DNA of 64,000 bases from Bradyrhizobium sp. BTAi1 (GTDB lineage Bacteria; Pseudomonadota; Alphaproteobacteria; Rhizobiales; Xanthobacteraceae). The position numbers were made by a program, and so were the translations under genes. Shown one piece after another: positions 25,070 through 33,026 of this stretch. The notes below the pieces were generated by a model. It did not search any database, was not told where the DNA came from, and worked only from the letters and a program-made list of their open reading frames with translations. Position 1 is the first letter of the stretch. Each line of letters starts with the position of its first letter. The stretch lies in contig NC_009485.1 of NCBI RefSeq assembly GCF_000015165.1, positions 4,731,501 through 4,795,500 of the forward strand, in the 5' to 3' direction.

Positions 25070-25435
25070 TCACACGACAGGCGGTGCTCTGGCCTGTGCG
25101 TTGGTAAAGCTTTGCGTGGGCGCGACGTCCGAGGCGGTCGTCCGCCAGATGACATCGAACGCGTCACGTCGGGGAACATCGAGGGCCGACAGGTCCGGCC
25201 CATCCAGCGTGGCCGGCTGCGCCGTACAACACAGCGCGCAGGACGCGGCGCCAGGCTTGCCGCGCGACTCGTCATCCGCTGGCTGGGAACCGGATTGGCT
25301 GTGGCAGATCTCGACGCCGCGCAGCGGGTCGGCGTTGACGAGGGCGGCCGCCCAGGCAGCCCCGATGGGCGCCAGGATCTGCACCATCAGCGCGATCAGC
25401 ACGATCGGAAGAAACGCTTGCAGCCGCTGCCGCAT
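25070..25435 (-). CDS. DUF2946 family membrane protein (first in operon)
   Basis: 121 residues from ATG 25433-25435 (MRQRLQAFLPIVLIALMVQI). One hydrophobic helix (about 8-32) is followed by a Cys/His segment (Cys44-His45, Cys66, Cys69-Cys70) and the family C-terminal RAPP. It shares NADPLRGVEICH / VDPLAGAVICH with the second copy at 23164-23607, so the two are paralogues. It is the probable first gene of the metal operon, 138 bases before the PCuAC gene. Function unknown; a small metal-binding membrane protein is inferred. Confidence 0.8.
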   Translation of the reverse strand: MRQRLQAFLPIVLIALMVQILAPIGAAWAAALVNADPLRGVEICHSQSGSQPADDESRGKPGAASCALCCTAQPATLDGPDLSALDVPRRDAFDVIWRTTASDVAPTQSFTNAQARAPPVV

Positions 25436-25639
25436 CAAAGCCTGCCAAATGAACGGACCCGTTGTGACCGAGCGAGCGCCCCGAGTCGAGGCCGCCCAGA
25501 ACACACTGCGCACATTTCGCCAGCGTTCGTTGACTAAGAACAACCCCGCGGCGCTCAATCGCGCCTTGCCATTGTGGTATTTCAGCACCAACGACCGGAA
25601 AAGTCGAAAACAAAGCGCGCCAATTGCAAGCACTTACCG

Positions 25640-25887
25640 ATCATTTCATCGGTTGCGCGAAATTTGAACAATCGTTGCCGAAAAGGATGACAAACGCAAA
25701 AAGATCGTCTACCAATTTGGGCCTCAGGCTAACGCTTGCGGAAGTCTGGTGGTCCAAGTCTCGGGAGGAGCCCTGGCGCGCAACAAGCAGCGTCACCCCG
25801 CTTAACAAGATCAAATCTGAACTTGCGGGATATCAAAGGGTCGACACAATTTCCGAGCAGGGCCCGCTGCCCTGCTCTATTTTTTTG
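25640..25887 (+). ncRNA. candidate small RNA ending at orphan terminator
   Basis: The plus-strand terminator at 25855-25887 has no plus-strand gene before it. The AT-richer sequence ahead contains a nested hairpin (outer CCCGC at about 25798 with GCGGG at about 25826, inner AGAT-CAA-ATCT). The 5' end given is only approximate, because no promoter was identified. Confidence 0.3.
25855..25887 (+). terminator. orphan rho-independent terminator
   Basis: GAGCAGGG (25855-25862) pairs with CCCTGCTC (25870-25877), followed by TATTTTTTTG. It is a strong terminator on the plus strand. On the minus strand it would not have a U-tract, so it does not belong to the phosphoesterase gene. Confidence 0.75.
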
Positions 25888-25964
25888 CCGGTCAACCGCT
25901 TCCGGATGACCCTAGATTCCCCTGCATGAACGCTGCCTGAATAGCCGGATCGGCGCCGACTCGC

Positions 25965-26810
25965 TCACGCCGCGCCTGCAGCCGCAAAGCATGGCAATGG
26001 CGCGCGCCACTTTGACTTTGCCTTCGGCCAGGGCAGCGTGAGCGACAGCGGCTCCCGCCCATGCACGGTCCAGCGCAGGTCTTCGCCGTCGATCTCGAGC
26101 ACGCCAAAGGCCCCCGCCGCATCACCGGAAATGAAGGTTTCGGTCAGCGACTGCAAGGTGATGTGCGGCGTGCCATCGACCGTCGTCAGCGTATTCCAAT
26201 GCACATGCCCCGCGAGCGCCACGACCGGACCCGGCGCGTTGGCGATGGCTGCGCGAATCGCGGCCCCCTCGGCATAGGTCGCGTGATCCGGATTGGCTTC
26301 GAAATAGTAGTTGCCGGTCTGGGCATGCCCCGACAGCGGTACGTGACTGACCAGCAAAGTCGGACGATCATCCTGCGCGAGCAGTTGCACCAGCCTTTCG
26401 AGATCGCCCGGAGACAGATGCAGACCTCGCTCGCGTGTCAGCCGCACATCGGGCTGCCAGAACACACACCTGACCTGCCCGATGACAAGGGCGCGCGAGC
26501 CGCACGGCCGATCGAGAATTGCTTCATTGTCGGCGAGCGTGAGCATCGCGACGTCATGATTGCCACTGACGTGATGCCGGCGCGCGTCGAGCTTGGCGAG
26601 ACACATCGCCACGTCGCTCTGCAACAGGCGATCGCGTTCCGGATCCTCGTCGGAGATCCGATCTCCGAGATCAATCACCGCATCGAAGCCAGCGCCGTTG
26701 ACCTCTGCGACAAACTGCTCCAGCAGCGGCAGCGCGCGTGAGCCCCGCTTCGTCGGCGTGTCCCGGCCGTGATGAATGTCGCCGATCACGGCGATGCGTG
26801 TCGATGCCAC
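25965..26810 (-). CDS. calcineurin-like metallophosphoesterase
   Basis: 281 residues from a GTG at 26808-26810 (ASTRIAVIGDIHHGRDT), with GGAG nine bases upstream; an ATG at 26868-26870 is an in-frame alternative. The metal ligands of the family are all present: GDIHHG, DLGDRISDED, SGNHD, SHVPLSGH and AGHVHWN. The family cleaves phosphomono- or diesters using a dinuclear metal centre; the substrate cannot be told. No signal peptide, so probably cytoplasmic. It is transcribed divergently from the sugar-type ABC importer. Confidence 0.88.
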   Translation of the reverse strand: MASTRIAVIGDIHHGRDTPTKRGSRALPLLEQFVAEVNGAGFDAVIDLGDRISDEDPERDRLLQSDVAMCLAKLDARRHHVSGNHDVAMLTLADNEAILDRPCGSRALVIGQVRCVFWQPDVRLTRERGLHLSPGDLERLVQLLAQDDRPTLLVSHVPLSGHAQTGNYYFEANPDHATYAEGAAIRAAIANAPGPVVALAGHVHWNTLTTVDGTPHITLQSLTETFISGDAAGAFGVLEIDGEDLRWTVHGREPLSLTLPWPKAKSKWRAPLPCFAAAGAA

Positions 26811-27024
26811 GTCGCAGCTCCGAAGATGCCTTGAACGATCAAGTGCCGCCGCCGCGTAGCATGGACGCATCACGGTTTTCTGACATCGCGCGTGCAGCGC
26901 CACAAACGACAGACGCACCGCACAACATCCGGCTGTAGCGAGATCAGGAAGGTTGTGAAACACTGCAGGTCTTGGCGGCGCGATCAATGACGCCGCCAGA
27001 CAACAATGGGACAGGGAGCACGGG

Positions 27025-28059
27025 ATGTCCGGCACTGACAAAACGTCCAAGACAACGGTCAAGACGAGGCGCGATCTTCTCCAGGCGGCCACGGCCGCGG
27101 GCTCCGCGGCGGCCCTGCTCGCCGGTTTCGGCATCAATCCGGCGCTCGCGGCCGAGATGGGCCGCTCCGAAAAGCCGCTCAAGGCGGCGTTCTCCAATGC
27201 CGGCCTGCAGGCCACCTGGTGCGCCCAGGGCAAGCAGGCGGCGGAATGGTGGGGCAAGCTGCTCAATGTCGAGGTGACCTGGTTCGACGGCCAGCTCGAT
27301 GCGGTGAAGCAGCGCGCCGCGATCGACAACATGGCGTCGCAGAAATGGGACTTCGTCGCGATCCAGGCGTTCGGCATCGGAACGCTGACGCAGCCGGTGC
27401 AGAAGATGATCGACGCCGGCATCCCCGTGATCGACATGGACACGCTGATCGCGCCGCTGGATCAGATCAACGTCCACTCCTTCCTCGCCCCCGACAACGA
27501 GTTCATGGGCGCATCCGTCACCCAGGCGCTGGCGAACGCGATGGGCGGCAAGGGCAAGATCATCATGACGCAGGGCGCGCTCGGCCATACCGGCGCGCAG
27601 GGCCGCGCCAAGGGCTTCAACTCGGTCATCAAGCAGTTCCCGAACATCGAGGTGCTCGACACCCAGCCGGCGGATTGGGACGTCTCCAAGGCCGCGCGCC
27701 TCTGGGAGACTTATCTGACGAAATATCCGCAGATCGACGCGGCCTTCTTCCACAATGACGACATGGCGCTCGCGGCCTACAACATCATGAAGGCGCGCAA
27801 CCGCACCAACATTCTGATCGGCGGCGTCGACGCCATGCCGCCGGCCATCCAGGCCGTCAGCGACGGCCGGATGTTCGCGACCGTGCGCAACCCGTCCTGC
27901 CGCATCCATGGCGGCGCGATCGTGGCCGGTGTGGCGGCGGTTACGGCCGGCGAGAAGAGCGGCCAGGGCATTCCGAAGCATGTCATCACCGACGGCCCCG
28001 TCGTGACCAAGGCCAATGCCGCAGGCATGCAATGGATGGAGGATCACTTCCTGATCTGA
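27025..28059 (+). CDS. sugar-type ABC transporter substrate-binding protein
   Basis: 344 residues. The N-terminus TVKTRRDLLQAATAAGSAAA...ALAAE looks like a twin-arginine export signal. The mature part is a type I periplasmic binding protein of the ribose/rhizopine group: KAAFSNAGLQATW, VDMD-like DMDTLIAPLDQINVHSFLAPDNEFMG, KGKIIMTQGALGHTGAQGRAKGF, FFHNDDMALAAYNIMKA and ILIGGVDAMPPAIQAVSDG. It probably binds a pentose-like ligand. It is followed by an RbsA-like ATPase gene 11 bases later and a permease gene, forming one operon. The nearby mtnK suggests methylthioribose as one possible ligand. Confidence 0.9.
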   Translation: MSGTDKTSKTTVKTRRDLLQAATAAGSAAALLAGFGINPALAAEMGRSEKPLKAAFSNAGLQATWCAQGKQAAEWWGKLLNVEVTWFDGQLDAVKQRAAIDNMASQKWDFVAIQAFGIGTLTQPVQKMIDAGIPVIDMDTLIAPLDQINVHSFLAPDNEFMGASVTQALANAMGGKGKIIMTQGALGHTGAQGRAKGFNSVIKQFPNIEVLDTQPADWDVSKAARLWETYLTKYPQIDAAFFHNDDMALAAYNIMKARNRTNILIGGVDAMPPAIQAVSDGRMFATVRNPSCRIHGGAIVAGVAAVTAGEKSGQGIPKHVITDGPVVTKANAAGMQWMEDHFLI

Positions 28060-28070
28060 AGTCTTCTCCC

Positions 28071-29576
28071 ATGTCGGACAGCCGCCCGCCTCTCCTGGAA
28101 CTGCAGGACATCACCAAGTCGTTCGGCGGCGTCACCGCCTTGCGCGGCGTCGATTTCACGCTACGCCCCGGCGAGATCCATGGTCTCGTCGGGGAGAACG
28201 GCGCCGGCAAGAGCACGCTGATGAAGATCATCGCTGGCGTGCACACCGGATTCTCCGGCCGTTTCCTGCTCGACGGCCGCGAGGTCCATTTCAACTCCGC
28301 CCGCGACGCCCGCGCCGCCGGCATCGCCATGGTGCATCAGGAGCTGAGTGTTGCCCCTGATCTCACCGTGGCCGAGAACGTGTTTCTCGGCAACCAGCCG
28401 ACCAATGCGCTCGGCATCGTCCAATGGCGCCGGATGGCGCGCGAGGCGGCCGAGCAATTGAAGAAGCTCGGCATCGACGCCGATCCGATGAGCCGGCTCG
28501 GCGACCTGCCGATCGGCGTGCAGCAGCTGATCGAGATCGCGCGGGTGCTGTTCTCCGGCGCCCGCATCATCATCCTGGACGAGCCGACCTCGGCGCTGTC
28601 GCCGCCCGAGGTCGAGCGGCTGTTCGCAGCCCTGCGCAAGCTGCGCGAGCAAGGCACCGGGATCATCTTCATCTCGCATTTCATCGAAGACATCCTGCTG
28701 ATCTCCGACGAGGTCACGGTGTTCCGCAACGGCCGCAAGATCATGGAGACGCGGGCAGCCGACACCAGCAAGGCAGCGCTGATCGAGGCCATGATCGGCA
28801 AGGGCCGCGATGCGCTGGAGGGCAGCTACACCCACGACATCACCCTGCCCGCGCCGCCGGCCGGCAAGCCCGTGGTGCTCGAGGCCGCGGGCTTGTCGCT
28901 GGCCCGCAGCCTCAAGCGTGTGTCGTTCTCCGTCCAAGCCGGCGAGGTGCTCGGCATCTACGGCTTCATGGGCTGCGGCCAGCTCGAGCTAGCGCGGATC
29001 CTGTTCGGCAAGCTGGCGCCCGATGCCGGCGAGCTGCGCCTGGCCGGCGAGCGCAACCGCTTCAAGAGCACGGCCGATGCGCGCCGCGCCGGCATCGCCT
29101 TCGTGCCGGAGAGCCGGCGCGACATGCTGTTCCTGCAGGAGCCCGTGTACAAGAACGTCTCAATCAGCATCCTCGATCGCATCAATGCCGTGTTGCTGAA
29201 GCCGTCGCGCGAGCGCGCGCTCGCCAAGCGCCAGGTCGAGCAACTGCAGATTCGTCCCGCCGATGTCGAGATCGATCTCGGCCTGCTCTCCGGCGGCAAC
29301 CAGCAGAAGGTCGCGCTGGCGAAATGGCTCAGCCATCCGCCGCGGCTGCTGGTGCTGTGCGAGCCGACCCGCGGAATGGATGTCGGCGCCAAAAGCGACG
29401 TGATCGGAATCGTCCGGCAGCTGCGCGACCAGGGCATTGCCGTCGTCGTGCTCTCGACCGAGCCGGAGACCGTGCTGTCGCTGGCCGACCGCGTCATCGT
29501 GCTCAAGCGCGGCCAGGTCGTGCGCGAATTCGCCGGCGAGACTATCAGCAAAGACCGTCTGCTCGAGGCGGCGTAG
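28071..29576 (+). CDS. sugar-type ABC transporter ATPase, tandem domains
   Basis: 501 residues from MSDSRPPLLELQDITKSFGG. Two ABC domains in the RbsA/MglA style. The first has Walker A GENGAGKST and Walker B IIILDEPTSAL, but LPIGVQQLIEIA in place of LSGGQ. The second has a degenerate Walker A (GFMGCGQLELARI) and signature LSGGNQQKVALAKWL followed by LCEPTRGMDVGAK. Such asymmetry is normal for this family. It energises uptake of the ligand delivered by the preceding binding protein. The start 11 bases after that gene and the same strand as the permease indicate one operon. Confidence 0.93.
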   Translation: MSDSRPPLLELQDITKSFGGVTALRGVDFTLRPGEIHGLVGENGAGKSTLMKIIAGVHTGFSGRFLLDGREVHFNSARDARAAGIAMVHQELSVAPDLTVAENVFLGNQPTNALGIVQWRRMAREAAEQLKKLGIDADPMSRLGDLPIGVQQLIEIARVLFSGARIIILDEPTSALSPPEVERLFAALRKLREQGTGIIFISHFIEDILLISDEVTVFRNGRKIMETRAADTSKAALIEAMIGKGRDALEGSYTHDITLPAPPAGKPVVLEAAGLSLARSLKRVSFSVQAGEVLGIYGFMGCGQLELARILFGKLAPDAGELRLAGERNRFKSTADARRAGIAFVPESRRDMLFLQEPVYKNVSISILDRINAVLLKPSRERALAKRQVEQLQIRPADVEIDLGLLSGGNQQKVALAKWLSHPPRLLVLCEPTRGMDVGAKSDVIGIVRQLRDQGIAVVVLSTEPETVLSLADRVIVLKRGQVVREFAGETISKDRLLEAA

Positions 29577-29586
29577 GGAGACTATC

Positions 29587-30624
29587 ATGGCGCATGGCGA
29601 CACTGTTCCGATGCCCGAGGCGCAGCCGCGGCGCGCAGGCGGGCTCGCCACGCTGCTGCGCACGCAGATGCGCAACATCGCGCCGTTCCTGACCTTGATC
29701 TTCCTCACCGCGTTCTTCGCGATCGCCAGCCCGTCCTTCGCGACGCTCGACAATGTCGGCAACATCCTGACCCAGGTCTCGGTCACCGGCATCATCGCGG
29801 TCGGCCTGACATTCGTGATCCTGTGCGCCGAGATCGATCTCTCGATCGCCGCCATCGCCAATGTCACCGGCATCGCGGTGGCCTTCTTCACCTTGCAGGA
29901 CTCCTACGTCAACATCGCCAATCTGCCGCTGCCGGGCTTTGCCGCGATCATGCTCGCCCTGGCCTTGTGCGCGCTGCTCGGCGCCGTCAATGCCTTCGGC
30001 CTGACGGTGATCGGCATTCCCTCCTTCATCATGACACTCGCGATGATGCAGATCGCCGCCGGCATCTCGGCGATGCTGGTGCGCGGCCAGATCGCCTACA
30101 AGGTGCCGCCCCTGATCACGACGCTCGGCTCCGGCTCGATCGCCGGCGTGCCCTGGATCGTGATCGTCGCCGCGCTGATGCTGCTGCTCGGCCACCTCGT
30201 GCTGACCTATACGCGCTTCGGCCGCTACGTCTACATGGTCGGCGGCAACCGCGAGGCGGCGGAATATTCCGGCCTGAACGTCAAGCTGATCCTCGGCAGC
30301 GTGATGGTGATCTCGGCGGTCTGCTCGGGGATCGGCGGCATGCTGGGCGTGGCGCATTTCGGCAGCGCGCAGCAGAACGAGTTCGACACCTATCTGCTCG
30401 ACTCGATCGCCGCCGTCGTCGTCGGCGGCACCAGCCTGTTCGGCGGCCGCGGTGGCATCGGCAACACCATCGTCGGCCTGTTCGTGCTCGGCGTGCTCAA
30501 CAACGGCCTCGATCACGTCAACATCGACAGCTTCCTGAAGATCCTGATCCGTGGCCTGATCCTGCTCGCCGCGCTGGTGATCAACGTCTACGCGCAGCGG
30601 CTGCGCGCCAAGGCAGCGGATTGA
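29587..30624 (+). CDS. sugar-type ABC transporter permease
   Basis: 345 residues from ATG 29587, with AGGGAGA just upstream and ten bases after the ATPase stop. About nine to ten membrane helices of the RbsC/BPD_transp_2 type; typical motifs are TGIIAVGLTFVILCAEIDLSIA, ALLGAVNAFGLTVIGIPSFIMTLAM, YTRFGRYVYMVGGNREAAEYSGLN and SIAAVVVGGTSLFGGRGGIGNT. It forms the membrane channel, probably as a homodimer. It is the last gene of the operon; no terminator is obvious, and the palindromic repeats that follow may fold at the transcript end. Confidence 0.93.
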   Translation: MAHGDTVPMPEAQPRRAGGLATLLRTQMRNIAPFLTLIFLTAFFAIASPSFATLDNVGNILTQVSVTGIIAVGLTFVILCAEIDLSIAAIANVTGIAVAFFTLQDSYVNIANLPLPGFAAIMLALALCALLGAVNAFGLTVIGIPSFIMTLAMMQIAAGISAMLVRGQIAYKVPPLITTLGSGSIAGVPWIVIVAALMLLLGHLVLTYTRFGRYVYMVGGNREAAEYSGLNVKLILGSVMVISAVCSGIGGMLGVAHFGSAQQNEFDTYLLDSIAAVVVGGTSLFGGRGGIGNTIVGLFVLGVLNNGLDHVNIDSFLKILIRGLILLAALVINVYAQRLRAKAAD

Positions 30625-30640
30625 GCGGGATGTGGTAGTC

Positions 30641-30777
30641 GTAGGGTGGGCAAAGGCGCAGCCGCAGTCTCTCCACACGCGGGATCGCGATGGCGCCGTG
30701 CCCACCATCTTGCCGATAAGCGCGCCGACCGACGGTGGGCACGCTGCCGCCTGCGGCGGCTGCTTTGCCCACCCTAC
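30641..30777. repeat. dispersed inverted repeat ending in GTAGGGTGGGCAAAG / CTTTGCCCACCCTAC
   Basis: Perfect 15-base terminal inverted repeats (30641-30655 and 30763-30777) enclose a partly palindromic core (GTGCCCACC/GGTGGGCAC). I recognise this as a non-coding repeat type dispersed in Bradyrhizobium genomes. It lies between convergent genes. Confidence 0.75.
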
Positions 30778-30788
30778 GCATCTGTTTC

Positions 30789-30869
30789 CGTCATTGCGAG
30801 CGAAGCGAAGCAATCCAGAGCCATACGAAGACTCTGGATTGCTTCGTCGCTTTGCTCCTCGCAATGACG
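30789..30869. repeat. dispersed palindrome CGTCATTGCGAGCGAAG...CTCGCAATGACG
   Basis: Inverted repeat with CGTCATTGCGAG at 30789 and CTCGCAATGACG ending at 30869, and an inner pair AAGCAATCCAGAG / CTCTGGATTGCTT. It is a common Rhizobiales intergenic palindrome, placed directly after the previous repeat and before the end of mtnK. Confidence 0.78.
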
Positions 30870-30885
30870 GGATTTGCCGAGCCCA

Positions 30886-32187
30886 TCAAAACGCCGGCTG
30901 CCACTGGCGCAGTTCGCGCGCGGCACGCGTCACCGCCTCGATCGTCGTGAACGACGCCGTCTCGACCATCAGCGTTCGTGCCAACCGGAGCGCCCGCGCC
31001 TCGCAGCTTGCGCGTCGCCTCTCGTCGGCGATCAGCTCGAAATCGATGTTGTGCGCAAGCCCCAGGATGCGGCGGATGATCTTGGCGGCCGTGAAGCCGA
31101 CCGCATCCTGGAACAGCCTCGCCATATAGGCCTGACGCTCGGCTTCCAGCCGTGCCGCGCCGGCCTCGCCGGGAAACAGCGACAGCGGATAGGCATCGCC
31201 AGTCGACTCGCTGCGCCAGAGCTCCAGGAATTTGCCTGCGAATCCGCTCCACACCTGATCGACCGTGCTCAGCACCCAGCTCTCGAACGCCTCCCGCTCG
31301 CCCGGCGACCTTTCGTGTCCTACGGAGGCAAAATACGCCATCAGCAGGTTCGCGAGCACCGCGCCGACGTCAAACCCCATCGGGCCGTAGAACGCGAATT
31401 CGGGATCGATCACCTTTGTCTCGGTCTCCGTGACCATGATCGAGCCCGTGTGCAGATCGCCATGGATCAGCGCCTCGGCGCGCGACAGGAACTGCAGTTT
31501 CAGCCTGGAGACGGCGACATGAAGATCGAGATCGGCGCGGATGTCAGCCGCGGTCGCATCGAGCCAAGGCGAGGTCCAGCGGTTCTGCTCGGCGCTGCGA
31601 TAGGGATCGGTGAAGATCAGGTCCTCGGTGATCTTGCAGAGCGCATGATTGCCGGCAAAGCTCGCGATCGCCTCCTTCTTTGCTGCCGCCGACAGCGCAA
31701 GGTCGGACGAAAAGAACAGCGTCCGCGCCATGAACGTCGTGATGTGATCGACGAAGGCCGGATAGATCGCGCCGGCCACCAGCCCCTTTCGCATGATGAT
31801 ATGGGGCTCGAGCAGCTCCATCGCGGTGAGCGCCAGCGCCGGATCATGATGAATGATGGCCGGCACCAGTCCGGGCGCCAGCCGGCCCTGATGGGTCAGC
31901 GCCAGATGCTCAAAATGCGCGCGCGACAGCGGCAGCGGCCAGCTCTCACCGACCAGGCGCACGTAAGGCAGCGCCTGCTTGACCGCGAGACCGCCGGACG
32001 TCCCCTTGACGATGAAGACGAGGTTGAGATTGCCGTCGCCGACCTCGGTGATCGACCAGCGATCGGCCGGTCCGCCAAGTTGCGCCGCGACCGCCGCAAT
32101 GCCCGCGAGGTAGTCGCGCAGATCCGTTTCGTTCAGAATACGATAGCCCGATGGCGTCCCCTGGCGGGCCCCGGCCGGTGTCGTCAC
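30886..32187 (-). CDS. mtnK: S-methyl-5-thioribose kinase
   Basis: 433 residues from a GTG at 32185-32187 with AGGGAGG nine bases upstream. MtnK phosphorylates 5-methylthioribose with ATP in the methionine salvage pathway. The kinase-like fold shows EVGDGNLNLVFIV (nucleotide loop), ALIHGDLHTGSI (catalytic loop with Asp) and IDPEFAFYGPMGFDVGAVLANL (metal-binding DPE and family signature). mtnA, the next enzyme, is not in the window. The gene converges with the ABC importer operon across two repeats, so it is not co-transcribed with it, but the pairing may be functional. Confidence 0.92.
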   Translation of the reverse strand: MTTPAGARQGTPSGYRILNETDLRDYLAGIAAVAAQLGGPADRWSITEVGDGNLNLVFIVKGTSGGLAVKQALPYVRLVGESWPLPLSRAHFEHLALTHQGRLAPGLVPAIIHHDPALALTAMELLEPHIIMRKGLVAGAIYPAFVDHITTFMARTLFFSSDLALSAAAKKEAIASFAGNHALCKITEDLIFTDPYRSAEQNRWTSPWLDATAADIRADLDLHVAVSRLKLQFLSRAEALIHGDLHTGSIMVTETETKVIDPEFAFYGPMGFDVGAVLANLLMAYFASVGHERSPGEREAFESWVLSTVDQVWSGFAGKFLELWRSESTGDAYPLSLFPGEAGAARLEAERQAYMARLFQDAVGFTAAKIIRRILGLAHNIDFELIADERRRASCEARALRLARTLMVETASFTTIEAVTRAARELRQWQPAF

Positions 32188-32226
32188 GCACAACCTCCCT
32201 GTCGCGCTTGTTTTGACCTCCTATAG

Positions 32227-32260
32227 CAAAAAAGCCGACGCGCGTCCGCGCATCGGCTTC
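32227..32260 (-). terminator. rho-independent terminator after DUF1467 gene
   Basis: On the minus strand AAGCCGATGCGCG (from 32259) pairs with CGCGCGTCGGCTT, followed by TTTTTTGC. It ends the long nuo-birA-rnj-mce-DUF1467 direction of transcription before mtnK. Confidence 0.8.
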
Positions 32261-32287
32261 GGAAGAATGTTGTGCGCCGCAAGCGGC

Positions 32288-32563
32288 CTAGAACGGCAGC
32301 CCCATCAGCTTCGACAGCCGCTCGATGCTGAAATAGCCGGCCTGATAGGCCGCGAGCGCGAACGCAAAGATCACGGCCGACAGCAGCGTCGTCCAGATCA
32401 GGCGCTTGCCCATCAGGCTGATGGTCGGCGCGCCCGGATCGGTTCCCGGCGAGGCGCCCCCGGTCTCGTGCTGGCTGCGCACGCCGAACGGCAGGATGAC
32501 GAACAGCGTCACCCACCACAGCACGAAGTAGATCGCAAGCCAGGTCGAGATCGTATAGGCCAT
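32288..32563 (-). CDS. DUF1467 small membrane protein
   Basis: 91 residues. Two membrane helices (about 5-27 TISTWLAIYFVLWWVTLFVI and 57-77 TTLLSAVIFAFALAAYQAGYF) separated by the family segment LPFGVRSQHETGGASPGTDPGAPT. DUF1467 genes lie between mce and proS in many alphaproteobacteria; here the mce neighbour is kept and proS is 13.5 kb away. Function unknown. A terminator follows it. Confidence 0.93.
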   Translation of the reverse strand: MAYTISTWLAIYFVLWWVTLFVILPFGVRSQHETGGASPGTDPGAPTISLMGKRLIWTTLLSAVIFAFALAAYQAGYFSIERLSKLMGLPF

Positions 32564-32575
32564 GACCGGGCTGCC

Positions 32576-32980
32576 TCAGGCCTGTTCGATTTCAACGAGC
32601 GCGCCGGAAAAATCCTTGGGATGCAGGAACAGCACCGGCTTGCCATGGGCGCCGATCTTGGGCTGGCCGTCGCCGAGCACGCGCGCGCCTTCCTTGATCA
32701 GCGTGTCGCGCGAGGCGATGATGTCGGCCACCTCGTAGCAGACATGGTGGATGCCGCCGTCCGCATTGCGCTCGAGGAATTTGGCGATCGGCGAGGCCTC
32801 GCCGAGCGGCTGGATGAACTCGATCTTGGTGTTCGGCAAGGTCACGAACACGGTGATCACGCCGTGCTCCGGCAGCGGCACGGCTGACGAGATCTCGGCA
32901 CCGAACGCCGCGCCATAGATCTTGGCGGCCTTCTCCGCGTCCTTGACCGCGATGGCGACGTGATTGAGACGGCCCAGCAT
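32576..32980 (-). CDS. mce: methylmalonyl-CoA epimerase
   Basis: 134 residues from MLGRLNHVAIAVKDAEKAAKIYG, with an AGGG site about eight bases upstream; five codons further up another ATG is possible. A glyoxalase/VOC fold interconverting (R)- and (S)-methylmalonyl-CoA in propionyl-CoA breakdown. Metal ligands and family motifs: NHVAIAV, GGIHHVCYEV and LFLHPKDFSGALVEIEQ. It lies 46 bases after rnj and 12 before the DUF1467 gene, all same strand. Confidence 0.94.
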   Translation of the reverse strand: MLGRLNHVAIAVKDAEKAAKIYGAAFGAEISSAVPLPEHGVITVFVTLPNTKIEFIQPLGEASPIAKFLERNADGGIHHVCYEVADIIASRDTLIKEGARVLGDGQPKIGAHGKPVLFLHPKDFSGALVEIEQA

Positions 32981-33026
32981 TGCATCCCTCCCCATTTCAT
33001 TTCGCGCGGCCGTTGACCGGCTCGCG

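Larger units (their letters stand above)
25436..25964. other. intergenic region upstream of metal operon
   Basis: About 530 bases that should hold the promoter of the metal operon (minus strand) and a plus-strand terminator at 25855-25887 with no gene before it. I could not place a confident promoter for the operon, and I saw no clear metal-regulator operator. Confidence 0.5.
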
